Below are positions 1 to 6,985 of a stretch of DNA of 11,749 nucleotides, in pieces (the first letter of the stretch is position 1; each line of letters starts with the position of its first letter). A program made the translations under genes and the position numbers. Source of the DNA: DASUBV01 sp035763085 (GTDB lineage: Bacteria > Actinomycetota > Actinomycetes > Streptosporangiales > Streptosporangiaceae); contig DASUBV010000401.1 of the NCBI GenBank assembly GCA_035763085.1, positions 1 to 11,749 on the forward strand. The letters run 5' to 3'. A model generated the notes under the pieces. It did not search any database. It saw only the letters and a list, made by a program, of their open reading frames with translations, and had not been told where the DNA came from.

Positions 1-280
1 CGGCTTCCCGGAGGAAGTGTCCTACGGCGCGGCCAAGGCGGCCCAGGTCAACTACACGATGTCGGCGGCCTTCGAGCTGGCCGCGCAGGGGATCACCGCG
101 AACGTCATCTACCCGCCGGTCACCGACACCGGCTGGGTGACCGACTCGGTCCGCCAGGCGGTCGATGACAGCGCGCACCTGATCCATGTCGCCACCCCGG
201 AGGAGGTGGCCGCGGTGATCGCCTACCTGACCTCCGAGGAGGCAGCACTCATCACCGGCAACGTGATCACCCTGCGCTGA
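1..280 (+). CDS. Short-chain dehydrogenase/reductase (SDR), C-terminal part only
   Basis: The open frame enters from the left edge (codons read from base 2) and gives 93 residues before a TGA stop. It holds the SDR catalytic pair as SYGAAK (Tyr at about residue 8, Lys at about residue 12), followed by the usual NVIYPPVTDTGW segment. It ends with ITGNVITLR, the equivalent of the family's 'tG..i.vdGG' C-terminus but lacking the final Gly-Gly. The N-terminal Rossmann glycine motif lies outside the window. The family uses NAD(P)H to interconvert alcohols and ketones; the substrate cannot be told. It runs towards the next SDR (convergent), and the stop codon lies in the first copy of a 15-bp tandem repeat. 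The membership call is firm; a link to the catabolic genes to its right is not shown, and no shared operator is visible on this side. Confidence 0.85.
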   Translation, partial: GFPEEVSYGAAKAAQVNYTMSAAFELAAQGITANVIYPPVTDTGWVTDSVRQAVDDSAHLIHVATPEEVAAVIAYLTSEEAALITGNVITLR

Positions 281-318
281 GTCACCCGGCGCTGAATCAC
301 AGGGCGCTGAGTCACATC
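274..318. repeat. Three tandem 15-bp repeats spanning an SDR stop codon
   Basis: Units start at 274, 289 and 304: GCGCTGAGTCACCCG, GCGCTGAATCACAGG and GCGCTGAGTCACATC. The first 12 bases are identical in copies 1 and 3 and differ at one base in copy 2. The TGA of copy 1 is the real stop codon of the SDR, and each copy repeats it. The period is a multiple of three, so the extra TGAs stay in frame with the gene. Confidence 0.8.
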
Positions 319-377
319 GCGTGCTCCTCGTGGTGCAGGCCACCAGCGCCGCCACAGGCCGACTGGGACTCCGCCGG

Positions 378-389
378 GCCGCTTGCGGC
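378..389 (-). terminator. Weak stem-loop between convergent SDR genes
   Basis: GCCGC-TT-GCGGC is a perfect 5-bp inverted repeat 15 bp past the stop of the minus-strand SDR; in RNA the stem would open to about 4 bp with a 4-nt loop. There is no T-run. It could help end the permease-SDR transcript, but the stem is short and such stems are common by chance at this GC content. Confidence 0.22.
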
Positions 390-403
390 GCTCGGGGGCC
401 CGC

Positions 404-1234
404 TCAGGCGGGCGCGTCCGGGCCGATGCGCACCCGCGGGTCGAAGGCCAGCGTGCCGACATCGACCGCGCTGGCTGAGCCGTCCACTGGGATGACGGCG
501 CCGTTCACATAGGACGCGGCGCCGGACAGCAGCCAGCACACCACCGCGGCCACCTCGTCGGCGGTGGCCGGGCGGCGCTGCGGGACCAGCGCGGTCACCA
601 GGTCATAAGCCGCGTCCGCGGCCAGGCCCCGGCCGGCCCCGAAGGCGGCCATCTCGGCGTCGGCCATCTCGGTGATGGTCCAGCCGGGGCACACCACGTT
701 GGCACGCAGCCCCTGGTGTGCGTGATCCACCGCGAGCGACTGGGTCAGCATGGTGAGCCCGGCCTTGGTCGCGGCGTACCCGCCCATGTCGCTGGCGGCG
801 CGCAGGGCGGCGACGGAGGCCACCGACACGACCGAGCCGCGGCTGGCCAGCAGCGCGGGCAGCGCGGCCTTGGCGACCAGGAACGCGCCGGTCAGGTTCG
901 CCGCCAGCATGGTGGCGAAGTCGGCGGCCGGCAGCTCGGCCACGCCGCCGGGGAAGATCACCCCGGCGTTCAGGACCAGCCCGTCGAGCCGCCCGAGCTC
1001 GCTGGTGACAGTCGCGACGAGGCGCTCGACGTCGCCCGGGTCGGCGACGTCACAGGTGAGGCTCAGCGCCCCGGTCTGCGCCGCGACGGCGCGCAGTGGC
1101 TCGGCCCGCCGCCCGCAGATGGCGACCTGCGCGCCGGCGGCGCTGAGCTGCCGGGTGACCGCCGCGCCGATGCCAGTCCCGCCGCCGGTGACCAGGACGG
1201 CTCCGGGTATCCCGGCGTCCGGCGCCGGGCTCAA
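404..1234 (-). CDS. SDR-family NAD(P)-dependent oxidoreductase
   Basis: The 276-residue product is a normal length for a classical SDR. It has the cofactor-binding TGGGTGIG at 16-23, CDVAD at 61-65 and NAG at 89-91. The catalytic set is Asn113, Ser near 140, Tyr153 and Lys157 (YAATK), and the C-terminal motif is VNGAVIPVDG. The predicted start is a TTG codon preceded by a weak GGTGAG; no ATG or GTG gives a better N-terminus, because the glycine motif begins only 15 residues in. The gene lies 34 bp behind the permease and is probably co-transcribed with it from the operator-controlled promoter near 2808-2837. In that setting it may oxidise an alcohol intermediate of the imported substrate, but this is inference. 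Family is certain, substrate unknown; 3-oxoacyl-ACP reductase-type annotation would be a generic homology label. Confidence 0.9.
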   Translation of the reverse strand: MSPAPDAGIPGAVLVTGGGTGIGAAVTRQLSAAGAQVAICGRRAEPLRAVAAQTGALSLTCDVADPGDVERLVATVTSELGRLDGLVLNAGVIFPGGVAELPAADFATMLAANLTGAFLVAKAALPALLASRGSVVSVASVAALRAASDMGGYAATKAGLTMLTQSLAVDHAHQGLRANVVCPGWTITEMADAEMAAFGAGRGLAADAAYDLVTALVPQRRPATADEVAAVVCWLLSGAASYVNGAVIPVDGSASAVDVGTLAFDPRVRIGPDAPA

Positions 1235-1268
1235 CTGCTCACCACGGCCGGGCCGGCCGCGGGACCGG

Positions 1269-2729
1269 TCACCGCGTGCCGGCGGTGAGGTCGGCCAGGT
1301 GAGCGCTGGCCGGCTCTCTGGCCCGCAGCAGGAAGGTGGAACCGAAGCCCACGACCAGCAGGGCCAGGGCCAGCCACGGTGCCCAGATCGTGGGGCTGGT
1401 GACCTTGTAGAACGAGCCGAAGATCGCGCCCGCGGTGATCAGGATGCCGATGACCGCCGCGATGGCCAGCCGGGTCCGGCCGGAGTGAGCGGCGAAATTG
1501 CGCAGCGATCCGACGCACATCAGCAAGTACACCACCACGAGCGCGAATCCGCCGAAAGTGGAGCCCCAGGCGAACAGCGAGAAGTAGTGCGGGGTCTGCG
1601 GCAGCGCGAACAGCCCGGTCCAGAACTGGTTCACCAGCAGCGTGGCGACCGACGCGCCGACCAGGAAGATTGTCGCGCCCAGCGGCGAGCCGTGCCGCCG
1701 GGACACCACGGCCAGCGGCGCCGGGATGCGCCGGTCGCGGGCCATCGCGAAGATCCCGCGCGAAGCCGAGACGGCGCAGCCGATGGCGACGGCGATCATG
1801 TCGAACAAGACGACCAGCTCCAGCAGCCGGTCGATCCAGGTGCCGCCGAACCCGCCGGCCGACGCGGGCGCGCCCAGCGCGAACAGCGGAGCCCCGGCCG
1901 CGGCAGTCAGCGTCTTCAGGCTGAACCCGAAGCCGGCCACCTCGACGTAGGTGGCCAGGATGAAGAACACCGTGGCGATGGCGGCGGTGGTCATGATGGC
2001 GATCGGGATCTCGCGGCGCGGGTTCGGGGTTTCCTCGGCCAGGTTCGCCGCGGTCTCGAAGCCGACGAACATCAGCACCCCGTACAGCACGCCGAAGAAG
2101 ATGCCCGGCCAGCCGTCGGCGGCCGAGGACGGGTTGAACGCCTTGAGGCTGTTGGCCGAGCCGAGCTTGGCGATGACGACGATGAAGAACACCAGCACGA
2201 CCAGCATCGAGATCAGCGCCAGGGCGAGTTGGCTGCGGGTGGACAGCCGGACCCCGAAGTACAGGATGGCCGCGATCAGCGCGATCAGCAGGACGGTCCA
2301 CGCCCACGACGGCAGCGGGTTCACCTGGAACTCGGCCTGGATAGTGCTCTGCAGGTAGCCGCCGATGAGCAGCAGCAGGCCGGTCATCAGCACGGTCACG
2401 CCGCCGTAGTACAGCCAGCCTGCCGCCGTCCCGACCCGGTCGCCGAGCCCGCGGGTCACGTAGTCATACAGCGACCCGGCAGCGTGCACCTCCTTGGCGT
2501 AGGTCGAGATGATCCAGCCCAGGGCGAAGACGCCGATGGCGGCGATCAGCACCGACAGCGGCGATGCGATGCCGCCGCCCTTGCCCGATGCGCTGATCAC
2601 GCCGACGACCAGCGGGATCACGAAGGCCGAGGAGAACACCGGCCCCATGAACCCGACGGACTGGGCGATGACATCGGGCAGCGACAGGCGCTTGGCCCCC
2701 AGGCGCTCGTAGGAATCGGACTTCGCCAT
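1269..2729 (-). CDS. APC-superfamily amino acid/amine permease
   Basis: The 486-residue protein has about twelve hydrophobic segments, the length and layout of amino acid-polyamine-organocation permeases. Family signs are the N-terminal LSLPDVIAQSVGFMGP (TM1, unwound glycine region, about residues 15-30), STYAKEVHAAGSLYDYV after TM2 (75-91), and GFETAANLAEETPNPRREIP (223-242, end of TM6 and the following loop). The start is the ATG at 2729, with GGGGAGG just upstream. An in-frame extension to 2837 would run through the promoter and operator and is rejected. It is first in a unit with the SDR. It should import an amino acid or amine by cation or proton coupling across the cytoplasmic membrane. 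Its shared operator with the gamma-glutamyl ligase operon suggests that the imported solute is the ligase's amine substrate, comparable to PuuP next to PuuA in putrescine use; specificity itself cannot be read from sequence. Confidence 0.93.
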   Translation of the reverse strand: MAKSDSYERLGAKRLSLPDVIAQSVGFMGPVFSSAFVIPLVVGVISASGKGGGIASPLSVLIAAIGVFALGWIISTYAKEVHAAGSLYDYVTRGLGDRVGTAAGWLYYGGVTVLMTGLLLLIGGYLQSTIQAEFQVNPLPSWAWTVLLIALIAAILYFGVRLSTRSQLALALISMLVVLVFFIVVIAKLGSANSLKAFNPSSAADGWPGIFFGVLYGVLMFVGFETAANLAEETPNPRREIPIAIMTTAAIATVFFILATYVEVAGFGFSLKTLTAAAGAPLFALGAPASAGGFGGTWIDRLLELVVLFDMIAVAIGCAVSASRGIFAMARDRRIPAPLAVVSRRHGSPLGATIFLVGASVATLLVNQFWTGLFALPQTPHYFSLFAWGSTFGGFALVVVYLLMCVGSLRNFAAHSGRTRLAIAAVIGILITAGAIFGSFYKVTSPTIWAPWLALALLVVGFGSTFLLRAREPASAHLADLTAGTR

Positions 2730-2733
2730 CGTT

Positions 2734-2740
2734 CCTCCCC
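2734..2740 (-). promoter_or_regulatory. Ribosome binding site of the permease
   Basis: GGGGAGG on the minus strand, 4 bases before the ATG at 2729. It fixes the start against the longer open frame. Confidence 0.75.
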
Positions 2741-2806
2741 TGGGGAGTTCTGGCCCCGGCCGCGCGGCGGCGGCACTGTCGCCGGCGGAACCGGCGTCGT
2801 GCTCGG

Positions 2807-2828
2807 GATCGTATGGAAGCAAACGATC
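2807..2828. promoter_or_regulatory. Palindromic operator 1 (permease promoter)
   Basis: A 22-bp near-perfect palindrome with outer arms GATCGT and ACGATC. The minus-strand core is GTTTGCTTCCATAC; eight of eleven arm positions pair. The core matches two other sites in this window (5263-5276 and 9858-9871). It lies between the -35 box and into the -10 box, where a bound repressor would block RNA polymerase. Confidence 0.75.
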
Positions 2829-2837
2829 AGGTGTCAA
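2808..2837 (-). promoter_or_regulatory. Promoter of the permease-SDR unit
   Basis: On the minus strand, TTGACA (2837-2832, full -35 consensus) is followed by an 18-bp spacer and TACGAT (2813-2808, fits TANNNT). Transcription would start near 2801, giving a leader of roughly 70 nt before the ATG. Operator 1 covers the spacer and the -10 box. Confidence 0.7.
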
Positions 2838-2888
2838 GGGTCACATTTCACCGGATGTCCGGTCCGGCAAAGTCGCGCTGCCCGGTGG

Positions 2889-2912
2889 CAGCGTCGTGGC
2901 TGCGTGACGCTG
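2889..2912 (-). terminator. Stem-loop downstream of the P450-LLM unit
   Basis: CAGCGTC and GACGCTG form perfect 7-bp arms around a 10-base loop, 66 bp past the LLM stop codon and before the permease promoter. There is no T-run, as is usual in high-GC actinobacteria. It could insulate the permease promoter from read-through. Confidence 0.35.
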
Positions 2913-2978
2913 TCGCGGTATCAGCAGCGAGCCTCCGCCACGTTGCCCGCAGGCACGGACCGGGCCGGGCGGCCGAGG

Positions 2979-4001
2979 TTATGGCGGCGGTGCGGGCGCC
3001 GGCCCGGCGGCCGGGACGGGCAGGGCGGACACCCGGGCGACCAGGTCGCGGCAGAAGTCGCCGATCCGGGCGGCGTCGTCGAGGAACTGGCCCGGCTTGA
3101 CGCAGATCGTCGTGAAGCCCCGGGCCAGCTGCGCGGGGATGGTGGCCAGCGCTGTGCCGAGGTCGGCGACATCGTCAGTGCCGGTGAAGGTGCCGCGGGT
3201 GCCGCCCACGTGCTCCAGGTCGGCCGGGCTGCGGCCGGCCGCGGTCAGGGCGGCGTGCAGCGCGGCCAGGCCCGTCTCATCCGGCTGGCCCAGCGGGTTG
3301 TAGCCGCTGCCGTAGCGGACCAGCCGCCGGATCAGCCGGGGGTGCACCGAGGAGCCGCCGAACCACAGCGGCGGCCCGCCCGGCGTCAGCGGCTGCGGCT
3401 CCAGCCACACCTCGCCGAACTGGTAGTGCTGCCCGCTGAAGGAGAACGGTGAGCCGGACCAGGCACGGGCCCAGATCTCCAGCTGCTCATCCAGGATGTC
3501 GCCGCGCTGGCGGAACGGGACGCCGAGCGCCGCGAACTCCTCGGCGTGCCAGCTGACCGTGGGCAGCACCACGAGCCGCCCCCAGCTCAGCCGGTCCAGC
3601 GTGGCCAGGTCCTTGGCCGTGGTCAGCGGGTGGCGCAGCGGGCTGATCAGGGCCCCGGCCACCAGCCGGATCCGCTGCGTCGCGGCCGCGATGGCACTGA
3701 GCAGCACCAGCGGGCTCGGCCACGGCGTGGCCGGATCCTGGTTGCCGGGCAGCGCGTAGTCGCGCGGGTTGCCCGGCAGGCCGGCGGCGCTGGCCGACTT
3801 ACCCAGAACGACGTGCTCGCTGACCATCACGCCGTCGATGCCGGCCTGCTCGGCCGCGATGGCGAAGTCCACCAGGTCGCGGACGTCCGGCTCAGGGCGC
3901 ATGGTCCAGTTCTCGGTGAGGATCAGCAGCAGCCGCGGCGCGGCCAGCGGGACCGGGCCGGGCGGCGGACCGGCGGCCGGGCCCGCCGCGGGCGCGCTCA
4001 C
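2979..4001 (-). CDS. LLM-class (luciferase-like) flavin/F420-dependent oxidoreductase
   Basis: The 340-residue product has the luciferase-like TIM-barrel pattern. LLLILTENW opens strand 1 (24-32), the helix DLVDFAIAAEQAGIDGVMVSEHV is at 42-64, RIRLVAGALISPLRHP is at 110-125 (strand with the cis-peptide region), LDRLSWGRLVVLPTVSW is at 135-151, and PPLWFGG at 210-216. Actinobacterial members reduce or oxygenate substrates with F420H2 or FMNH2; the sequence does not settle which cofactor. The start is the GTG at 4001, which overlaps the P450 stop as GTGA; no other usable start fits before strand 1. The N-terminal 22 residues and the C-terminal tail are Ala/Pro-rich and probably disordered. Coupled to the P450, it probably acts on the same substrate, either as a second oxygenase or on the P450 product. 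Confidence 0.88.
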   Translation of the reverse strand: MSAPAAGPAAGPPPGPVPLAAPRLLLILTENWTMRPEPDVRDLVDFAIAAEQAGIDGVMVSEHVVLGKSASAAGLPGNPRDYALPGNQDPATPWPSPLVLLSAIAAATQRIRLVAGALISPLRHPLTTAKDLATLDRLSWGRLVVLPTVSWHAEEFAALGVPFRQRGDILDEQLEIWARAWSGSPFSFSGQHYQFGEVWLEPQPLTPGGPPLWFGGSSVHPRLIRRLVRYGSGYNPLGQPDETGLAALHAALTAAGRSPADLEHVGGTRGTFTGTDDVADLGTALATIPAQLARGFTTICVKPGQFLDDAARIGDFCRDLVARVSALPVPAAGPAPAPPP

Positions 4002-5254
4002 CGGGCCAGCTCCACGCGGACCGGTAGCGCCTTGAGGCCGTTGGTGAAGTTGGACCGGATCCGCCGCGGTGGCCCGGCCAGCTCGAACCGGGCGACCCGG
4101 CGGGCCAGCGCGGCCAGCACGACCCGGACCTCCAGCCGGGCCAGGTGCACGCCCAGGCACAGGTGCGGGCCGCCGCGGCCGAAGCTCAGGTGCCGGTTCG
4201 GCGTGCGGCCGACGTCGAAGACGCCGGGCTGGTCGAACTCGGCCTCGTCGCGGTTGCCCGAGACGTACCAGAGGATGACCTTGTCGCCGGCCCGGATCGC
4301 CGCCCCGCCCAGCTCGGTGTCGGCCGTCGCGGTCCGCCGCATGAAGTGCGTCGGGCAGCTCCAGCGCAGCACCTCCTCGGTGGCCGGGGCGAGTAGGCCC
4401 GGGTCGGCGCGCAGCCGGTCCCACTGGTCGGGATGCTCGCAGAAGGCCAGCACGCCCTGGGCGATGGCGATCCTGGTCGTCTCGTTCCCGGCCACCACCA
4501 GGATCGAGAAGAAGTTGTCCAGGTCGGTCTCGCTGAGCCGGTCGCCGTCGACCTCGGCGCGCAGCAGCGTGGCCAGCAGGTCGTCGCCGTGCTCGCCGCG
4601 GGCCTGCTCGCCGAGCTTGCGGGCGATCACCTCGCGGCCCAGGTCCCACAGCTGCTTGCCGTAGGGGCTGCGGAACGGGTAGCTCCGGTAGGCGTCGGTG
4701 TCGTCCCGGCCCCAGACGACGTCGGTGATGTCCGGGTCGGTGTTGGCGATCAGCCGGTCGCCGAGGTCGATGAACTGGTCGAGATCGGAGCCGGGCAGGC
4801 CCATGATCCGGGCCAGCACCCGGATCGGGATCTCCTTGGCCACGGCGTCCACGAAGTCGAGCTCGCCGCCAGTCAGCCCGGCATCGAGGACGTGCTCGGT
4901 CAGCCCCGCGACAAAGTGCTCGTAGACCGCGACGGCGCGCTGTGTGAAGCTGCCTGACATGATCTTGCGGAGTTTCGTGTGAGCGGGGGGATCGGTGTCG
5001 ATGATCGTCCGCCGCGCGGCCATGTCGGCGTCGGTCGGCTCCTCGAACGAGACGCCGCGGCCCGAGGAGAACGTGGCGACGTCGCGGCTGGCCGCGACAA
5101 TGTCGGCATACCGCGTCACCGACCAGAAGCCGGAGTTCGGCGGCGCCTCGTCCGACCAGGCCACGGGCGCCTCCCGGCGCAGCCGGGCAAACTCGGCGTA
5201 GGGCACCTCCCGCGCCCACAGGTCCAGGTCGGCGAGGTCGACAGGCGGCGTCAT
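3998..5254 (-). CDS. Cytochrome P450 monooxygenase
   Basis: The 418-residue soluble bacterial P450 has DPPAHTKLRKI at 88-98 (C-helix region), the oxygen-activating I-helix AGNETT at 255-260, the ExxR pair Glu294/Arg297, and the haem loop SFGRGGPHLCLG at 357-368 with Cys366 as the thiolate ligand. All key residues are intact. It inserts one oxygen atom into an organic substrate using electrons from a ferredoxin and reductase, neither of which is encoded here. The start is the ATG at 5254; there is no Shine-Dalgarno sequence, so the message may be leaderless. Its upstream region holds the palindromic operator shared with the permease and dehydrogenase operons. It is followed by the LLM oxidoreductase with a GTGA overlap. 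The heme loop resembles actinobacterial CYP124/125/142 and linalool-type families, but the CYP family and substrate are not assigned. Confidence 0.95.
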   Translation of the reverse strand: MTPPVDLADLDLWAREVPYAEFARLRREAPVAWSDEAPPNSGFWSVTRYADIVAASRDVATFSSGRGVSFEEPTDADMAARRTIIDTDPPAHTKLRKIMSGSFTQRAVAVYEHFVAGLTEHVLDAGLTGGELDFVDAVAKEIPIRVLARIMGLPGSDLDQFIDLGDRLIANTDPDITDVVWGRDDTDAYRSYPFRSPYGKQLWDLGREVIARKLGEQARGEHGDDLLATLLRAEVDGDRLSETDLDNFFSILVVAGNETTRIAIAQGVLAFCEHPDQWDRLRADPGLLAPATEEVLRWSCPTHFMRRTATADTELGGAAIRAGDKVILWYVSGNRDEAEFDQPGVFDVGRTPNRHLSFGRGGPHLCLGVHLARLEVRVVLAALARRVARFELAGPPRRIRSNFTNGLKALPVRVELAR

Positions 5255-5266
5255 GATGATTAGTTT
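5238..5266 (+). promoter_or_regulatory. Candidate promoter of the amidotransferase-like gene
   Basis: TCGACA (5238-5243, one base from TTGACA), a 17-bp spacer and TAGTTT (5261-5266, fits TANNNT). The -35 lies inside the first codons of the divergent P450. Operator 2 begins within the -10 box. Confidence 0.4.
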
Positions 5267-5276
5267 GGCACCAAAC
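5263..5276. promoter_or_regulatory. Palindromic operator 2 (divergent P450/amidotransferase region)
   Basis: GTTTGGCACCAAAC is an inverted repeat with 6-bp arms GTTTGG/CCAAAC about a 2-bp centre. It sits in the 60-bp divergent intergenic gap, 8 bp from the P450 start codon, so one bound protein could control both directions. It is the most symmetric of the three matching sites. Confidence 0.75.
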
Positions 5277-5300
5277 GAGATGGCCGGCAATGGCCCGGCG

Positions 5301-5308
5301 AAGGAGGT
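5301..5308 (+). promoter_or_regulatory. Ribosome binding site of the amidotransferase-like gene
   Basis: AAGGAGGT, a full anti-16S match 6 bases before the ATG at 5315; it fixes the start. Confidence 0.85.
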
Positions 5309-5314
5309 CGGCAG

Positions 5315-5998
5315 ATGCGGGTGATCGTCGTGCGGCACCACGAGGTGGACCAGGCCGGGTTCATCGCCGACGCGTTCGCGGCGCGCGGGGCGCAGCTCAG
5401 TACGCACCTGTTCCCCGGCGACGGACCGCTGCCCGCGCTGGACGGCGTGGACCACATCGTCGTGCTGGGCGCGGTCTGGTCGGTGTACGACGAGGCGGCG
5501 ATCGGCTCGTGGATCGGCGCCGAGCTGGACTGGCTGCGCCAGGCCGACCAGGCCGGCATCCCGGTGCTGGGCATCTGCTTCGGCGCGCAGGCCCTGTCGG
5601 CGGCGCACGGCGGGCAGGTGACGGCGGCGCCCCGCAAGGAGGTCGGCTGGAGGATGGTCGAGACGCTCGACCCGGACATCATCGAGCCCGGCCCGTGGCT
5701 GGAGTTCCACGGCGACCAGTGCCTGCCGCCGGCCGAGGCGACGATCCTGGCCCGCAACGAGGTCGGCGTGCAGGCCTTCACGCTGCGCGCCAGCCTGGCC
5801 GTGCAGTTCCACCCGGAGGTGGACGGGCCGCAGCTGGAGCGGTGGCTCGCCGGCGGCGGCCGCGCCGAGGCGCAGCGGGCCGGGCAGGACCCGGACGAGT
5901 TCATCGCCCGGACCAGGGCCGAGGAGCCGGCCGCCGCCGCCCGCGCCGACCGCCTGGTCGACGCCGCGCTCCGGCTGGCCAGCCGCGCCGCGGCGTAG
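5315..5998 (+). CDS. Class I glutamine amidotransferase-like hydrolase (candidate gamma-glutamyl amide hydrolase)
   Basis: The 227-residue single-domain class I GATase has its nucleophile elbow at VLGICFGAQ (84-92, Cys88) and the second part of the triad at FHPEV (165-169, His166 and Glu168). FHGDQ at 131-135 fits the GMP-synthase-type glutaminase fold. No synthetase domain is fused and no partner subunit for ammonia transfer is visible, so a free-standing hydrolase is likely. Known free-standing relatives next to GS-like genes act on gamma-glutamyl conjugates, for example AtdA2/TdnT in aniline use and IpuF in isopropylamine use. The GS-like ligase in this window (6986-8275) makes that reading attractive: this enzyme would release glutamate from the oxidised conjugate. 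It is divergent from the P450 and shares operator 2 with it. The specific reaction is inference; the family and catalytic residues are seen. Confidence 0.88.
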   Translation: MRVIVVRHHEVDQAGFIADAFAARGAQLSTHLFPGDGPLPALDGVDHIVVLGAVWSVYDEAAIGSWIGAELDWLRQADQAGIPVLGICFGAQALSAAHGGQVTAAPRKEVGWRMVETLDPDIIEPGPWLEFHGDQCLPPAEATILARNEVGVQAFTLRASLAVQFHPEVDGPQLERWLAGGGRAEAQRAGQDPDEFIARTRAEEPAAAARADRLVDAALRLASRAAA

Positions 5999-6010
5999 CC
6001 CGCCGCAGTC

Positions 6011-6055
6011 GAGAGCGCCGTGGGCGAGAGCGCCGTGGTCTAGAGCGCCGCTGCC
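6011..6055. repeat. Three tandem 15-bp repeats spanning the dioxygenase stop codon
   Basis: Units start at 6011, 6026 and 6041: GAGAGCGCCGTGGGC, GAGAGCGCCGTGGTC and TAGAGCGCCGCTGCC. They fill the 41-bp gap between the convergent amidotransferase and dioxygenase genes. The dioxygenase TAG stop (6040-6042 on the minus strand) lies at the junction of copies 2 and 3, and copy 3 is coding. Same period and same position relative to a stop as at 274-318. Confidence 0.8.
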
Positions 6056-6924
6056 CAGCCGCCGGGCGGGCGCTCGAACCAGACGTCGACCTGGCCGGTG
6101 CCGACGGCTGACTCATACTCCGAGCACTGCACCCCGGCTGCGGTGCAGTCCCGCCCGCCGATGGCCCCGGCCATCATCAGGTAGTGCCCGAAGAACCCTT
6201 CGGGAGCCACCCCGGAGTAGGCCGGCATGCCGTCGATGACCGCGCGATGGTTCCCGTTCCGGAAAAACTCCAGGAGCTGCTGGTCGGCCGCGCGTGCCTG
6301 CGGTGATATGACGTGCGCGGGGTCGGAGGCCTCGTGCTTGCGGATCTCCCGCAGCGGCCAGAACCGGTGGCTCATCCCGCCGGAGGCCAGCAGTACCACC
6401 CGGCGGCTGGTGCGCGCGACAGCGCGCGCCAGCACCTCGCCGAACAGCAGGAAGTCCTCGGCCTGCGCGGTCTGGCAGACGCCGACGCTCACCCAGCGCT
6501 CGGTGCCCTGCAGGTACTGCAGCAGGTTGATGGTGGGGTAGTGCACCGGCAGGTACTCATCGTTGCTGGCGTGCACCCAGGTATCGGGCGTTTCCTCGGC
6601 GACCTGCGTCACGGCGCGCGCCAGCTCCGGGTCGCCGGGGTAGTTATACGGCAGGCCGGCCATGCCGCGCGGCAGCTCGTCGGAGGTGTAGCGGCCCGAT
6701 CGCCGCTCGTGCGCGCTGATGCAGTGCTCGAACGTGGTGAACCAGTGTGTGTCGAACACCACGATGGTGTCCGGCGCGACCCGGTCCAGGTGCTCGGCCC
6801 GGATCCGGTGCAGCCCCGCGACGAGCGTGGTGTCCTGGCCGTCGTTGAGCTCGCGGCGCTCGGCCTCCGGCATGACGATGGTGGGCACGTGCGCGACCAG
6901 CGCCGCGCCGACTATCTCACCCAC
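6040..6924 (-). CDS. hpaD: Class III extradiol ring-cleavage dioxygenase (homoprotocatechuate 2,3-dioxygenase-like)
   Basis: The 294-residue LigB-superfamily protein closely follows the HpaD/HpcB pattern: DTIVVFDTHW (52-61), YTSDELP (79-85), YNYPGDPELA (93-102), LLASGGMSHRF (178-188) and GTGQV (275-279). By LigB analogy the iron ligands are His12, His60 and Glu242, and His186 is the catalytic acid/base; all are present. Such enzymes open a catechol ring next to its hydroxyls (meta cleavage), here most likely of homoprotocatechuate or a close analogue, giving a semialdehyde for the dehydrogenase of the same operon. The start is the GTG at 6924 after AAAGGGA; a longer frame to 7143 reads through the ligase gene and is rejected. 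It lies 61 bp behind the ligase, last in the operon. The related 2-aminophenol 1,6-dioxygenases are the main alternative. The family is firm, the substrate moderately so. Confidence 0.87.
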   Translation of the reverse strand: MGEIVGAALVAHVPTIVMPEAERRELNDGQDTTLVAGLHRIRAEHLDRVAPDTIVVFDTHWFTTFEHCISAHERRSGRYTSDELPRGMAGLPYNYPGDPELARAVTQVAEETPDTWVHASNDEYLPVHYPTINLLQYLQGTERWVSVGVCQTAQAEDFLLFGEVLARAVARTSRRVVLLASGGMSHRFWPLREIRKHEASDPAHVISPQARAADQQLLEFFRNGNHRAVIDGMPAYSGVAPEGFFGHYLMMAGAIGGRDCTAAGVQCSEYESAVGTGQVDVWFERPPGGWAAAL

Positions 6925-6985
6925 GGCTTGTTCCCTTTCCGCTGTGCTCGCTGGTCCGCTGCCCGGCCTGCCGGCGGTCGCCCGC

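Noticed and set aside
274..318. CRISPR-like array
   Set aside because: Units are 15 bp and directly adjacent with no spacers; no cas gene is present.
750..3452. A 900-codon open frame on the + strand
   Set aside because: It lies antisense to an SDR, a permease and an LLM gene that each have intact family motifs. Its translation is rich in Gly, Arg, Gln and Asp with no recognisable fold. Long antisense frames are a normal by-product of high GC content.
5315..5998. Glutaminase subunit of a biosynthetic amidotransferase (GMP synthase, anthranilate or aminodeoxychorismate synthase)
   Set aside because: No synthetase partner is encoded nearby, and the operon context is catabolic with a shared operator.
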